Source: Romanomermis culicivorax (Eukaryota > Nematoda > Enoplea > Mermithida > Mermithidae). Taken from it: a stretch of 64,000 nucleotides of DNA. Positions 34,131 through 45,070 of this stretch are shown one piece after another. The translations under genes and the position numbers were made by a program. Where the stretch lies: positions 814,814-878,813 of the forward strand of contig CAWUHX010000080.1 of assembly GCA_963922205.1 (NCBI GenBank), in the 5' to 3' direction. The notes under the pieces were generated by a model. The model searched no databases. It saw nothing but the letters and a program-made list of their open reading frames with translations, and was not told the DNA's origin. Position 1 is the stretch's first letter. Every line of letters begins with the position of its first letter.

Positions 34131-36298
34131 GAACTTAAAACACGTTGCAAACATAGTGTAAAGTGATCATTTCCATTGAATTCTCCTTGATCAGGAACCC
34201 GTCAACACAAAAAATTGCAGAAATACCTCTGTTTACACACAGAACCATTATTTGTGTGAAGTGACTGTGTTCATTAAATTCCCCATGGTCGAAAACCCCT
34301 TCCACTAAAAATCACAAAAATACATTTGTTTACATCCAAGATAATCTTTTTGTGTAAAGTGACCACATTCATTGAATTCCCCATGGTTCAAAACTCCTTG
34401 CCCCAAGTTATTGTCACCTGCCGCTCACTTTCTCCAACGTCACGTGATCCAAATCATGTCAACACTTTATTTTTTCATGTTTTGTTTATTACACATTCAT
34501 GTTTCGTTTATTTTATTTTTACACATGCATTTTGTGTTTGTTTTTTATATTTTCATGCATTTCTATGTTTCGTTTTGTTGTATTTTTATTTCTTCATGAA
34601 CGCGGGCTACAGTAGGCCCTTTAGCTAAAAACTTCCGCCAGCCGTGCTCCACGAGCACATGGCTATTTTTGGTGCATCCCATGCACCTCTTATCACCAAA
34701 AATTAGCATCATTTTTGTTATGCAAAAACGACTAGCTAAGAAGTTTTAGCTAAAGACGCTCATATGCTTAGCATAGGCACTGCAGTCGGCCTCAATGCTA
34801 AACACATGTGAACGAAAAATGTTCATGTGCACATAGGCATCTTCTGCATCGCGTCTAGCTGCAGAAGTTAGCTTGGACGCCGAGAAACTCTGCCCAAGCT
34901 GCAGCTGTGGCCAAACATGTCCTTAAAAGGACATGTTTCTTTAATTTTTCGCTCATTCCTGGGTTTACCCCTGCGTCCGATTTGTTGTCAGCATCCGCCA
35001 CCTTTCGCCTAATTTGAATAAATTTGAATATCCATCTTCACTGCGTCCGCCGCCTTTATTTAATAAATTTGCATAAATTTACATCCCTTCACTGCGTCCG
35101 CCGCCTATCCATCTCCAGTACCCACTGCCCATCAGTGCCAGGTGTCCGACCACCCCGGTTAGCCGAGAAACAATCGAGAGTCGCCTCCCAATCGCCAGTA
35201 CCCGTCGCCCAGGACTCGTGTGGATTGCATCCCTGCTCCGTGCCAGAAGACTGAAAGTTCCCAGGGACCTGCCGCCCGTTTTCGTCGAATCCCTTGAGAA
35301 ACAGGACTAGGTGAGTCTTCTCAGGGGATTATTGTTATTGTGGGGTATTTTTGGGGAACCATTCTTAAGTCGGTTTCCCAGGTTCTCCCCAGATAAGTAG
35401 GGCTTCCACCTCTCAGGTTCGGGCCAAAAAGGGACTGTCTGGTTCATAATCATGTCCCACAGATTAGGTCATTTTACGGGTGACCCTGTCCCCACTCTCA
35501 CTGAGCAGGACTCGGGGATTGTCACACCTAGCCTGGCGGCGTTGTCCATTACCCTACAGTAAGACCCCAGGACAACACCAGAGGGAACCAGCTACAGGCC
35601 TCCCTATAGCCACCACTCGCCAGGTTAGGCCCCCCCCCAGACCAATCAGGGTAGCCTGGGGAAAATGCCAGTATCCATCAGGAGTCACAGCCTATTACTC
35701 ACTGTAATAGGATCAATCTGATATGGCTCACCATCAATGTGACTGCTAAAACACGCTTCTACCTGATGTGATACCCAAACCTCCCCCAGCTCCCCCGTTA
35801 AATGTGACATTATCACGAGAATACGCTTGTTCACACCCAAGATAATTTTTCGTGTAGAATGACTGCATCCATCGAATTCCCAATGGTCAAAAACCCCTTC
35901 CTCCAAAAAGTCATGGGAGTGCCTTCATTAACATTAATGATGATATTTTTGTGCAAAATGACTGCATCCATTGAATTCGCTTCAGTCGAAAACCGCTTCC
36001 GCCAAAAATCACAAAAATACGCTCGGTTACGCCTGGGATAATTTCTTGTGTAAAGTGATCACTTTCATTGAATGCCCCGTGGTCGAAAACCCCTTCCACA
36101 AAATTATTTCGAAAATACGCTGGTTTACACACAGATAATTTTTTGGGTAAAGTGACTGCGTCCATTGAATTCCTAATGGTCGAAAACTCCTTCCTACTGA
36201 AATTCTCAGGAGCGCCCTCATTTTCATCAATGATGATTTTTTTGTGTAAAGTAACTGCGTCCATTGAATTCGCTTTCGTCGAAAATTCTAAACCAAAA
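34131..36298. repeat. tandem array of about 100-bp units, split by a solo LTR
   Basis: A unit reading GTGTAAAGTGACTGCATCC, ATTGAATTCCCCATGGTCGA, AAACCCCTTCC, CAAAAATACGCTTGTTTACA, then AAGATAATTT recurs at about 34155, 34255, 34355, 35850, 35950, 36050, 36150 and 36250. Some units carry an alternative end (TGCCTTCATTAACATTAATG), hinting at a two-unit higher-order repeat. The array is interrupted by 34412-35809. Confidence 0.75.
34412..35809 (+). mobile_element. solo LTR, 1398 bp (family L1, copy 2)
   Basis: TGTCACCTGCC at the start, AAATGTGACA at the end, target duplication TTAT on both sides (34408-34411, 35810-35813). Collinear with 20250-21675. It sits inside a unit of the tandem array, so it is younger than the array. 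Confidence 0.85.
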
Positions 36299-37589
36299 AC
36301 TCTTAGTAAAGCTACTGTTTCAATTGAGACTGCAAAAAATTCAGGGACTGTAGCGCATAATGCTGCAAAAAATTATTTTTTTGAAGCCGTAAGTTTATAT
36401 AACAAAATGGTCAAATTTCGCTGTTCCCGGGACTTTGGACAACCATATAATTGAATGGAGGCCATATTTTAAATAAATAAAAAATCACGTTTGAGATTAC
36501 ACCCCCAAGATGCTTAGGCCGAAGTATGGAACTTGGATATGCCACACCCATTGTGGGGGATGGTGAGACTGGGGCCTTTAAAAAATGCATTTTTGCATGT
36601 TTTTGGGCCCAGTGAGCACCACTTGCAGATAGAGGCGAAATGACCAGAGGCACCCCATAGCTTGCCCCTGCCCGAAATTATGAAAAAACTTGAAGGTTCC
36701 AGCTCTTACCCTTTTGGCTCTAGAGGGGATGGGGGACATGAAATTTGGGGGTAAAGTATATTATAGGTTGATGCTAGCGCGTCACCTATAATCTCAAGAG
36801 CATACTCACTCTGGCGCCTATGGATACTCATGCCCTTGAAAATAGAGCAGTGCTAGAACACGGATCCCACCATATTGATTACCTCAATTTATTCCGTCCC
36901 TGGCATTCAATCAAGGTGGGTAATTGCATGTTTTTATTGGCTTTTTCGCATCAAAATCATAGAGCTTGATTATCATAATCGGCGATTATAATCCGAGCTT
37001 TCAATCCTGCCCCACCCCAGGTTTAAAGGCCGATATATCTGTTTTTGGGATTGAATAGTCAGTTTAGTAGTTGAAAAATGAATGTTGTTGATTTTTTGGG
37101 TGATCTAAACGAGAATGAAGCATAAAATTGAGTACATATTCGTCATTCAGTGGGTAGATCAAATCCGATGAAAGCATATTTGAAAGCATATTCGAATGAG
37201 AAGTTCTGGTAGCGATTTAAACTATGTAAGGACAGTGCAAGAGAGTTAATTGGATAAAAATAGTAAACATAAAAAATAAAGAAAAAAATTTATTTAAAAA
37301 CGAAATTTTTCAAATAAAAATTCTATAAAATTTTTTAATAAAAAATTGAAACCCTATAGTAAATGATTTTATTTAATTTTCGTCAAAATAATACAATTTC
37401 TTCAGAATCAAAATTTTTGGTTCTCTACAGACACGTGGATTTTGAAGTGGATATCAGGAGAAAAATTGACAATGATAAATTCATGATGAAAGGCGATGTA
37501 CTGAAGCAAAAGCTGTACTCCTACACTATAGACAGTATACATTGTACAGTTTTCAATGAGCAATTATATCTATAATCCTGCCCATTTCA
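36299..37589. other. non-coding stretch within the GPCR intron
   Basis: No gene or recognisable repeat. A 70-codon frame at 37363-37575 has no family-like motif. Confidence 0.35.
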
Positions 37590-37692
37590 TCAAAGAGACT
37601 TAAGCTTCAGCTGAGCTGCAGCTTAAGCTGTAGCTTAACTCTATATGTTATAACATTGTCGTCAAGGTGCAGCTCAGCTGTAGCTTAACTTT
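37590..37692. repeat. AGCT-rich short inverted/direct repeats
   Basis: CAGCTGAGCTGCAGCTTAAG and AGCTGTAGCTTAACT occur twice within 100 bp and are partly self-complementary. Adjacent to a solo LTR. Function unknown. Confidence 0.45.
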
Positions 37693-37708
37693 CCCGATAT
37701 ATTTTGTG

Positions 37709-38222
37709 TGTTGTAGTGTATTTCCGCGGATTTGTCATACATTTATATTTTTTGTCGATTTTCGAAAGAGGCCCGCAGGTAAAGAGTGGAGTGAGTGCCG
37801 TCTTACTGTAGCGCATATCGGCACGTGTGCGTTTTGGGCTCTCTCTTCGTTGTTGTTATTATTAACATTGTTATATTTTTCGCGTACTCGCCTGCCTCCC
37901 TGTGCGCCCAGCCTCTTAGTGTATTTTTCTCGTAGCACAAGGGAGTGATTGTACCCTCACCTATAAACATTTGTATTAGTAAGTATATTTTGTGTCTGGT
38001 AAAAACTGGAGAGAATTCTCCTTGTTTCTTCTTACTTAATTGGGAGACTGATTAAGGAAACAATATTTCCTTGGTCTGTGGGTAGTTATTGTCGGGTTTA
38101 AGTACATCAAGTAAGCTTTAATCGGGTAAGTGTGGGTGTTGGAAATAGGTGCATTAAGGACGAATTCTGGAATCCCATTCCTGCCTCCTCTCTCAAAGAC
38201 CCGACCAATTTAAAATATAACA
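37709..38222 (+). mobile_element. solo LTR, 514 bp, gypsy family of the 44.5-kb element
   Basis: Starts TGTTGTAGTGTATTTCCGCG, ends AAATATAACA, flanked by TGTG on both sides (37705-37708, 38223-38226). It shares GTGGAGTGAG, GTCTTACTGTAGCGCA and the conserved ATCGGGTAAGTGTGGGTG with the other LTRs of this family. Confidence 0.85.
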
Positions 38223-38392
38223 TGTGTGTATTAGTTGATTTATTATTTTTCAGACACCATGGGCTATGTGAATTGGGCCAACTTTTTATTCGTCTTCTTG
38301 GCCTTTCTATCCATCTTTGTTTATGGTCGTTTATCTTTATGAATAAATTATGAAAACCGGCCAGCGTAACTGATAACTGATACCTCATCCAC

Positions 38393-38446
38393 TACATTGT
38401 GTGTGTGAGCCGCCAGTAGAGGATAAACCTACTGACCCACACATTT
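38393..38446 (+). repeat. 54-bp dispersed repeat (copy 1)
   Basis: CATTGTGTGTGTGAGCCGCC followed by AGTAGAGGATAAACCTACTG and ACCC matches 43215-43258 with few changes. Both are preceded by GATACCTC. Likely an end of a mobile element. Confidence 0.5.
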
Positions 38447-38970
38447 TCTCATTTATCCTGTATTTTATTATTATTAGTCATATCCATTTTTTATTATCTT
38501 CTTACCCACTTATCAAGCCATTTATTTTTTACTCCCTTGTTTTCCACATGCCTATTTATTCCTGTATTGCACCACATTTCACATGGGCGCTAGTATGGCA
38601 CCTCACTACATTGTGAATGGTAGATCCATAATTAGTGTGATAAGCCAGAAAATCTTTTCAATGTTCATCATTTTTGTTTTTTACCCTACTTGAAAATTTA
38701 AGTGAGCATTTAAAAACCTGGTGTAGCCCTTTCAAATAGTTAATGTCCAACTAGAGCAGATTTTTTCCATTCCAATATGATCTCAAGCTTTTACGTTTTA
38801 AATTTTTATTAATTATTAATTACTAATTGAATTATTAAGATCTTAAGGACGATTCTGAATGATGTACATCTTTTTTGATTGAGTTGTGTGTGTTGGAAGT
38901 TTAACTGAAATTTAGTTGGCTGCTCCCCCATCAGACGGTACTTGCAGCTGATGACGCGTAACCACCTTAC

Positions 38971-39486
38971 ATCAGACTCTGCAATATTTTGGCCAGCTTG
39001 AATAAGAAAAAATTTGGTGAGCTTACTCTTTGATCCTGTACTTTCAACCATTTGATTGTAATGTAAAGGCGAAACTGTGGCATAAAATCTGTCGACGGCG
39101 ATTGCCAATATGAAACTGTTCGCCAAGCTGAACAATAAACTTTGGTGACCAATCTTCACGAAACAATTATATCTGCATTGTAGTTCCGACGTGCTGGTGT
39201 GCAGATAAAGAATATGACCTACTGCCATTATGGAAAAGCTGAGGCTTGCCAGTGAAACACACAAATTCGCTTGTTGCAAAAATAGGTTGGTTGCGGTCTT
39301 CCACGTTGACTTCGATTTTCTGATTGTCAAAAATGTCAAAATGGCTGCCGGTATGTTTAGGAATGAAGCCATGATCCACACAATGAAGGCCGGTTTCAAA
39401 CTACCCAGATTGACAAGGGAAGCTTGATTTAGAGCTGTAGTTTCATTTAGCCTCAGATTATCGAAACATCCAATGAGCAGCGACAT
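38971..39486 (-). CDS. GPCR (nematode serpentine receptor, srsx-like), exon A: TM1-TM3
   Basis: ATG at 39486; 172 codons to a GTAAGG donor at 38970, phase 0. N-terminus has a possible glycosylation site (NET, residues 14-16). Hydrophobic segments lie at about 33-54 (TM1), 66-93 (TM2) and 113-131 (TM3). Cys104 sits before TM3 where the conserved disulfide Cys belongs. DRF at 132-134, followed by ATVSPLHYNQM, is the DRY-type motif and second intracellular loop seen in srsx and rhodopsin-like receptors. Translation past the donor runs to 38809 but is not receptor-like. The remaining segments are supplied by exon B at 32642-32049. A G-protein-coupled chemoreceptor is inferred. An earlier donor in the same exon (after GGATCAAAGA) is possible but out of phase. 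Confidence 0.7.
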
Positions 39487-41639
39487 GCTCTTGGTAAAAA
39501 AAAATTTCCGAGATGTATCTTGTAATCGATGTTTTCCAGGACCTAATGGCTGACCTAACGTTAGGAAATTATGTAGAAAATGATATTGATTTGATAATTT
39601 CCAGTTTTAGTAGGTTAATGCAAACTTGGACGCCTGTGGATTAGTTGATTATCTTTATTATGTCTAATTAACTGTAATCTGTAGAAAAAGATAAGAAATG
39701 TTATGGAGAAGAAAATGTCTATAAGAAAAAATCACGTTACCTTTGACCTTGAAATGTGAGGTAAACATACCCTTTCACATTCGTTGAACTTATGAAAACT
39801 GAATTTCAGCCCTACTGAACCCATATATGTTCTGACTTTTTTTCAAAAGTTATCTGATTTTCATTAAATGTCGTTTGACCACCAGACTGAGCGTTCGATA
39901 AAACGATTTTCAAAAAAGATAGCCCTAAAGCTGCACTTATGGATTCTTCAAAGCAGGCCCATGGTAGCTAGTATTAACAAACCTGGATTCAACCATCAAA
40001 TATGGATGGAAAAAATACAGATGCAGATCTGGATGGCGGATTCAAATCAAAACATTTTCAGTAGATTTCGGCAGAATCCGGTGGAATCTGACAAATTTCT
40101 ATTGCTGGAATGTGAATCCAGATGGCCTAAACCATAAGCCTAGACAGATTTTTCGCTTGCGGACCCTCATGGCGAACACGGAATCCACTTTTTCTGAGAT
40201 GGATTTCAATTCGAGGACGATATTTATGAGTTGCAATCTGAATTTTTTGGCGTTTTTTGGTGTCTGAAAGGCGAGCCTAAGCCTAGCTTAGATTTAGCAA
40301 AGTCCACATTTTAGTAATAAAAATCTGCCATCTGGGATCCATATCACCACCAGAGTCTGTACCACCATCAGGGTCATTATATTGCCACCAGTCTTTTTCC
40401 AACCACAGATGTCACAATTTCAACCAAACCTGATATTGTCAATATGATTGCTACTGCCACTAGGCTGCTATTACCACCAAATTAAAAATACAACAATTGA
40501 ATTAGGCGATCTAACTATTATTGAAATTGAGATAGACTGAACTGTTGCACCCTGATTCTACCTCAGGACTCGTCTTGTAAAGGTTTGAAGTAGTGTAGTA
40601 AAGATAAGGTCCTCTTATTCTCTAAAGTCTCATTTTGACAAACATTAACAAAAATATGTGTGAGATGATGGCAAACAAATCCATATTGAAGATCACCGAT
40701 AATGAAGTAGTCGAGCTCGACGGCCATGCAAAACATGACTTGACATGTACCACCTGGTCAAATGCTATAAAAACTTGTGGGTATGTCACCAAAAAGATGC
40801 ACGTACCCTCTGGTTCGGAAACTAATCTTTCTTTCTGAAAGCCGGAGCACTCGCTCCGCTCGCAGGAGGGTTTGCTCTTTACTCACTTTTTGATTTAAAA
40901 TTTAAGGTGAGTAAATTGCTTGAGAATTGGCCACTTTGCAGAGTTTCTGAGAGCAAGTCAGCGGCACAATCTATTCAGGGGCCCATAATCCAGAGAAATT
41001 CAGGGAAAGAATTCAGGAGAGAACTTTTTGGTCACCCAAAACTCTATTTTCTGAGACGTCGTATTACTATTCCCCATGTTTTAAATAGTCGAATGAGGTC
41101 AAACACTCGGTGTAAAGCGAAAAAAATGGCTGATTTATCGACTTTGCACCATGTCAAATGATGTGTGCTGTGTTTATCATTCAAAACTACTTGTTGGTAG
41201 CAACTTCGTGTTTTCCTTATTTGTCCGATTCAAATGACAAAAGACAAGGATGGGTTCCGATTATTGCGCAGTTCAATTTCCACTTTTAATCCCAAAAAAA
41301 CTTATATTGACTGTAACTCAGTTAATATTGCTTCAAATTCGAAATTTCAAAAAGATTCAGGGAGCTCGCAATTTAATAAGTCGTGCATTTTGGACAGTCT
41401 CAAGATTGTAAGTCTTACTACTGTAGTTATGTTCATATCCTTTGAGCGCAAATTTACACTTCAATAACTCTGTCAATTTTGGTACCACATCTGCAAAAGC
41501 TATATATTCTGGTAGACCATCGTAGTCTTGGCTTTTCAGAAACGTCCTAAATAGCCTCGAGGTGTTAAGCATTTATACCATCCGAAAACCATCATTTTCG
41601 AAGCTGCTTTGTGTAACTTCAGCGCCCTGATTTTGATCG
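39487..41639. other. intergenic region, no gene recognised
   Basis: AT-rich. 40330-40460 has interspersed ACCACCA/ACCATCA words. 40260-40280 has a short GCCTAAGCCTAG word like the telomeric hexamer. Open frames up to 89 codons (39868, 40907) carry no motif. Confidence 0.4.
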
Positions 41640-42505
41640 ACATGAGGCGTGTCCCAATTACAGCGAAACACAAAACAGTGAGGCTCGAAACAGCGGTTCT
41701 CAAAATAGCGAAGTCGCAAAAGAGCGATTCTCATTACGGCGAAGTCTCGAAACAACGATCCTCATTACAGTGAGGCGTGTCCCAACTACAGCGAGGCTCG
41801 AAACAGTGGTTCTAAAAATAGCGAAGTCTCAATACAGCGTTTCTCAAAACAGCTAAGTCTCTAAAGCGCGAATCTCAATACAGCGAATAGTAAAAAGTTA
41901 TATCTATTAGTGTGAATGCACACGTCATTTTCATAATAAATACGCAAATTAGGTATACTGACATCATTTTTGGTAGTTGAGATAGTCTATTTTTAGTTGC
42001 ATTGGGCCATCTAAGTTTCACATGCTTTTGTACTACAGTTGCGGTAGGTGTGCTTGAACAGACCACTCCAAAATCATAAAAAAACATCTGCCAGAAAACC
42101 ATTTTTTAAAAACGTTTGAAAGAAAACAAAAACCGAAAATTATCATAAGGATTTCCGATTAAAATTTTTTTGCATAGAGTTTAATTGCAAAAAAATTAAC
42201 AGAATAAATAAAACAAAATGGAATAAGCAAATATATTGAAATGAATAAGATAATTAAGCAGTTAAGGCAGAAAAAACAAATAATTAAGAAACGAAAAGCA
42301 AAATCATGAAATAAAATGTGGGTAAAAAATAGGACAGAAGCACACAACCAGAAAAAAATTAAACAAAATGGATAAAAAGTGGCTCAAAATAAGAAGAACA
42401 TAAAAGGGAATTGATGTGTTCGCACGTGCACATCATGCTGGTGCACGTACACGTGGTTGTACATACAAATAAATTATGCAAATCGGCCATCGTAAGGGAG
42501 ATTGT

Positions 42506-43186
42506 GCCCCAACTCCACCACCGTACCACCGCCACCATACCAACACCGCCACCGTCCCAACTCCGCCATCATCCCAACTCCACCACTTTCTTGTCCTAAC
42601 TTTTGCAATCTTTCAAAAAGTTTGTTTCTTGTAACAAAGTTTTTTCTGTAACTTAACAACAAGACATTGCTAATTCATAGGATGGCAAAAACTGATATTA
42701 TCATTAAATCAATACGATTTTACTGAAATAACCAAAAATAGAACAACGAGCGTGAGACCAGAATTTACTTCATTAGCACATTACCAAAATAACTGTGTGC
42801 TTTGCACATTAAAATATAAATATACGTGTCCATTTTCATTTCTTGTTGTCAAGTGATTCGAATTTGTGTAATCAAATCATGGGTGACTTTGGTCCTATTG
42901 AAAATTTTATAAATCAGGAATTAAAGAGTAATTTAGTGATAATTGCGGCGCATAATGATCGGGATTTGTATTTTCTGTTCCGGAAGAAAAGTTCTAAATG
43001 TTTGTCAAACAATGAAACATTGCTTATATCTTAAAATATTGTTCATTCATAGATCTGATAAGCACATTTGGTTAAGTTTAACGTGTTACAAAAAATAAAC
43101 TTTTTGGAAGATTCCGAATGTTGGGGCGGTGGCGGTGTTGGGACATGAAAGTGGTGGAGTTGGGATGGTGGCGGTGTTGGGATGGT
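42506..43186. repeat. inner foldback: GCCACC-rich inverted arms
   Basis: The left arm has CCAACTCCACCACC, CCAACACCGCCACC and CCAACTCCGCCATC in tandem, then TTTCAAAAAGTTTGTTTCTTG. The right arm is the inverse (AACTTTTTGGAAGATTCC, then GGCGGTGGCGGTGTTGGG and GTGGTGGAGTTGGGATGG). The 440-bp loop has a 51-codon frame from ATG 42882, with no known motif. Confidence 0.7.
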
Positions 43187-43214
43187 ACCGTAACAGATAC
43201 CTCGGCAACATCAT

Positions 43215-43258
43215 TGTATGTGCGGGCTGCCAGTAGAAGATAAACCTACTGACCCCCA
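43215..43258 (+). repeat. 54-bp dispersed repeat (copy 2)
   Basis: Matches 38393-38446 (GCTGCCAGTAGAAGATAAAC followed by CTACTGACCC). Confidence 0.5.
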
Positions 43259-43620
43259 CACAACAGGAATAAGTCAATAAGGGAAGAAAGAAACGAAAAA
43301 ACATGCATGTAGATATTTTACTAATAAACAAACCAGAATAAAAAACTGCAATGTCGTGAAAACACATGCTATAGAGCCATAATGTGAGAAATCTAGTGAT
43401 TTGTGCCATAATGTGTGACAAACAGCATCGACCAGATCAAAAAGGACCAAATAGGTGGTCTATTAGGCCAAAATGTCTACCGCGCCCAGTCTCTAGTTTC
43501 CCCATTCTCATAATAACTTTTCTGAAAATTCGCTACTTTGAGAATCTGTTCTGAGACTTCGCTGTTTTGACTTTCACTATTTTGAGTTTAGCTGCTGTGT
43601 GTTTCACTGAATAGGTGTGA

Positions 43621-44488
43621 AACCCGACACGAGACAGGTATCAAAAGTTTTGTATTTAAAGTCTCTACAAAAATGTCGAAAAAAATTTTATGCCCGTGCT
43701 TTTGGAATTTAACACAAAATGTTGAGCACTTTACACTCCGTCTACACTTTCAAACTTTACACTATAAAAATGTTACCCATCAACTCAACTCTTGTTCTAT
43801 ACGACACTAGAAAAGTTTTGGAGCTGACACAAATAGAAAACCGTTAGTTGGTGTAGATCAAACTTTTCAATTCTTCTCCTTGTATGCTGCAGGAATATTC
43901 TTGCTTAGCTCCTCAAGACGCATCGAACGGTACTTTTGTTTTGTGAGGTTGTAGTAAACCTTTTACGACTTTTATCGTGAAATTTCAAAATTACTTCACG
44001 CACAGCTCTGAGCATACTCACCAAGCATGCTTGGAGGAGTAGAAGAATTTTCTACTACCCCGAGCATGATCGCCCTGAAAATTTGTTGTGCTCGGGGTTC
44101 TGCTATATTTTCTCACTGAACATGCTCGGCACCATACATGCACATAGGGGGTGTAGAGTGGGTAAACCCCCATACCTGACACCCTGGCCACGCCCCCCTG
44201 GCCAGAAAAAATCATGAAACACCCCAACCTGAACTTTTTCCAAGATAGCTTTTTTGATGATTTTTATGCATATTTTGTATGAAAAACAGGCTTACAGAAC
44301 TTTTTTTTTATTTTTTTTGCTGACCCGCCTCCCCTAACCCCCTGGAAAAAAGTCCATGGGCCCTCCCCCTTAGAAAATTCTTGCCGTGCATGTCTGGAAT
44401 AGTAGAATTGTTTGTGTGGGAAGGGCTGCAGATGCTGCCTGTGTCTTGGATAATTTAATGGAGTGTCTACAATGTAAAGGGTATATTG
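43621..44488. other. intergenic region left of the large retrotransposon
   Basis: No gene recognised. 44130-44215 is GC-rich with CACCCTGGCCACGCCCCCCTGGCC and an inverted counterpart of the CTACGTGCATGTATGG word seen at 9922. Confidence 0.4.
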
Positions 44489-44492
44489 CAAG

Positions 44493-45050
44493 TGTTGTAG
44501 TTTGTTTCCGCCAATTTTTATCATTTTGTCCAACCCCATATGAGGCCCCCAGGTAGCAAGTGGAGTGAGCAAGGCGGACCATCAAAAGTCGTCTTACTGT
44601 CGCACACATCAGTACGCGTGTGCTGGCTCTCTCTCAGTGTATCCTTTCTTATTATTATTCGTATATTTTTTGTTATTGAACGTGCACCCCCCTGGCCACT
44701 TTATCTTCACTCGACGCCTCCCCGCATGCATGTCATCATTTTGTTTTTCTCTCAGTGCATGGAAGTGAAATTGTTTGTTTTTCTCACCCGTCCCATTTGT
44801 AAGTAAGTTATCTTTTATTGCGTAAGTAAGTTTGAAAGAAAGGATTTCCTTTCTTGCATTTATTGAACTCGGGAGACAATTAAGGAAATATCTCTTCCTT
44901 AATTGGTGGGATAATTAGTGTCGGGTTTAAGTACAATTGATTTAGTTAATAGGGTAAGCATGGGCGTGGGAAAGATCTACATTAAGAACGAACCCTGGGA
45001 TCCCCATCCTGCCTGGCTTATCAGTCCCCAACTTATTCTCAAATACAACA
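44493..45050 (+). repeat. 5' LTR (558 bp)
   Basis: TGTTGTAG at the start, AAATACAACA at the end. Near 44540 GTAGCAAGTGGAGTGAGC is shared with all relatives. A conserved splice-donor-like GGGTAAGC lies at 44952-44959, directly before an ATG at 44960. Confidence 0.9.
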
Positions 45051-45070
45051 CTGGTGATTGTCTGGATTGT
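45051..45070 (+). other. putative tRNA primer-binding site and leader
   Basis: CTGGTGATTGTCTGGATTG directly follows the LTR. In the inverted relative the same place reads TTGGTGACTGCTTGG, so TGGTGAYTG is conserved. TGG is the complement of a tRNA CCA end. The tRNA species is not assigned. Confidence 0.5.

Larger units (their letters stand above)
32643..38970 (-). other. predicted 6.3-kb intron of the GPCR gene
   Basis: Bounded on - by GTAAGG (38970) and TTTTTCAG (32643). It carries an inverted-repeat transposon, a tandem array, and two solo LTRs, all listed separately. A 38393-38446 segment (GCCAGTAGAGGATAAACCTA) recurs at 43215-43258. Confidence 0.45.
41640..43620. mobile_element. compound inverted-repeat element with minisatellite arms
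   Basis: The outer left arm (41640-41888) is an irregular tandem repeat of AGCGAAGTCTCAAAACAGCG-type words. The outer right arm (43500-43620) holds the inverse (GAGACTTCGCTGTTTTGAC). A second, inner inverted pair at 42506-42640 and 43083-43186 lies within. Nothing between encodes a recognisable protein. This looks like a foldback-type transposon or two nested ones. Confidence 0.5.

Noticed and set aside
39868-40137. 89-codon plus-strand frame
   Set aside because: No motif, no splice signals, composition like surrounding non-coding DNA.
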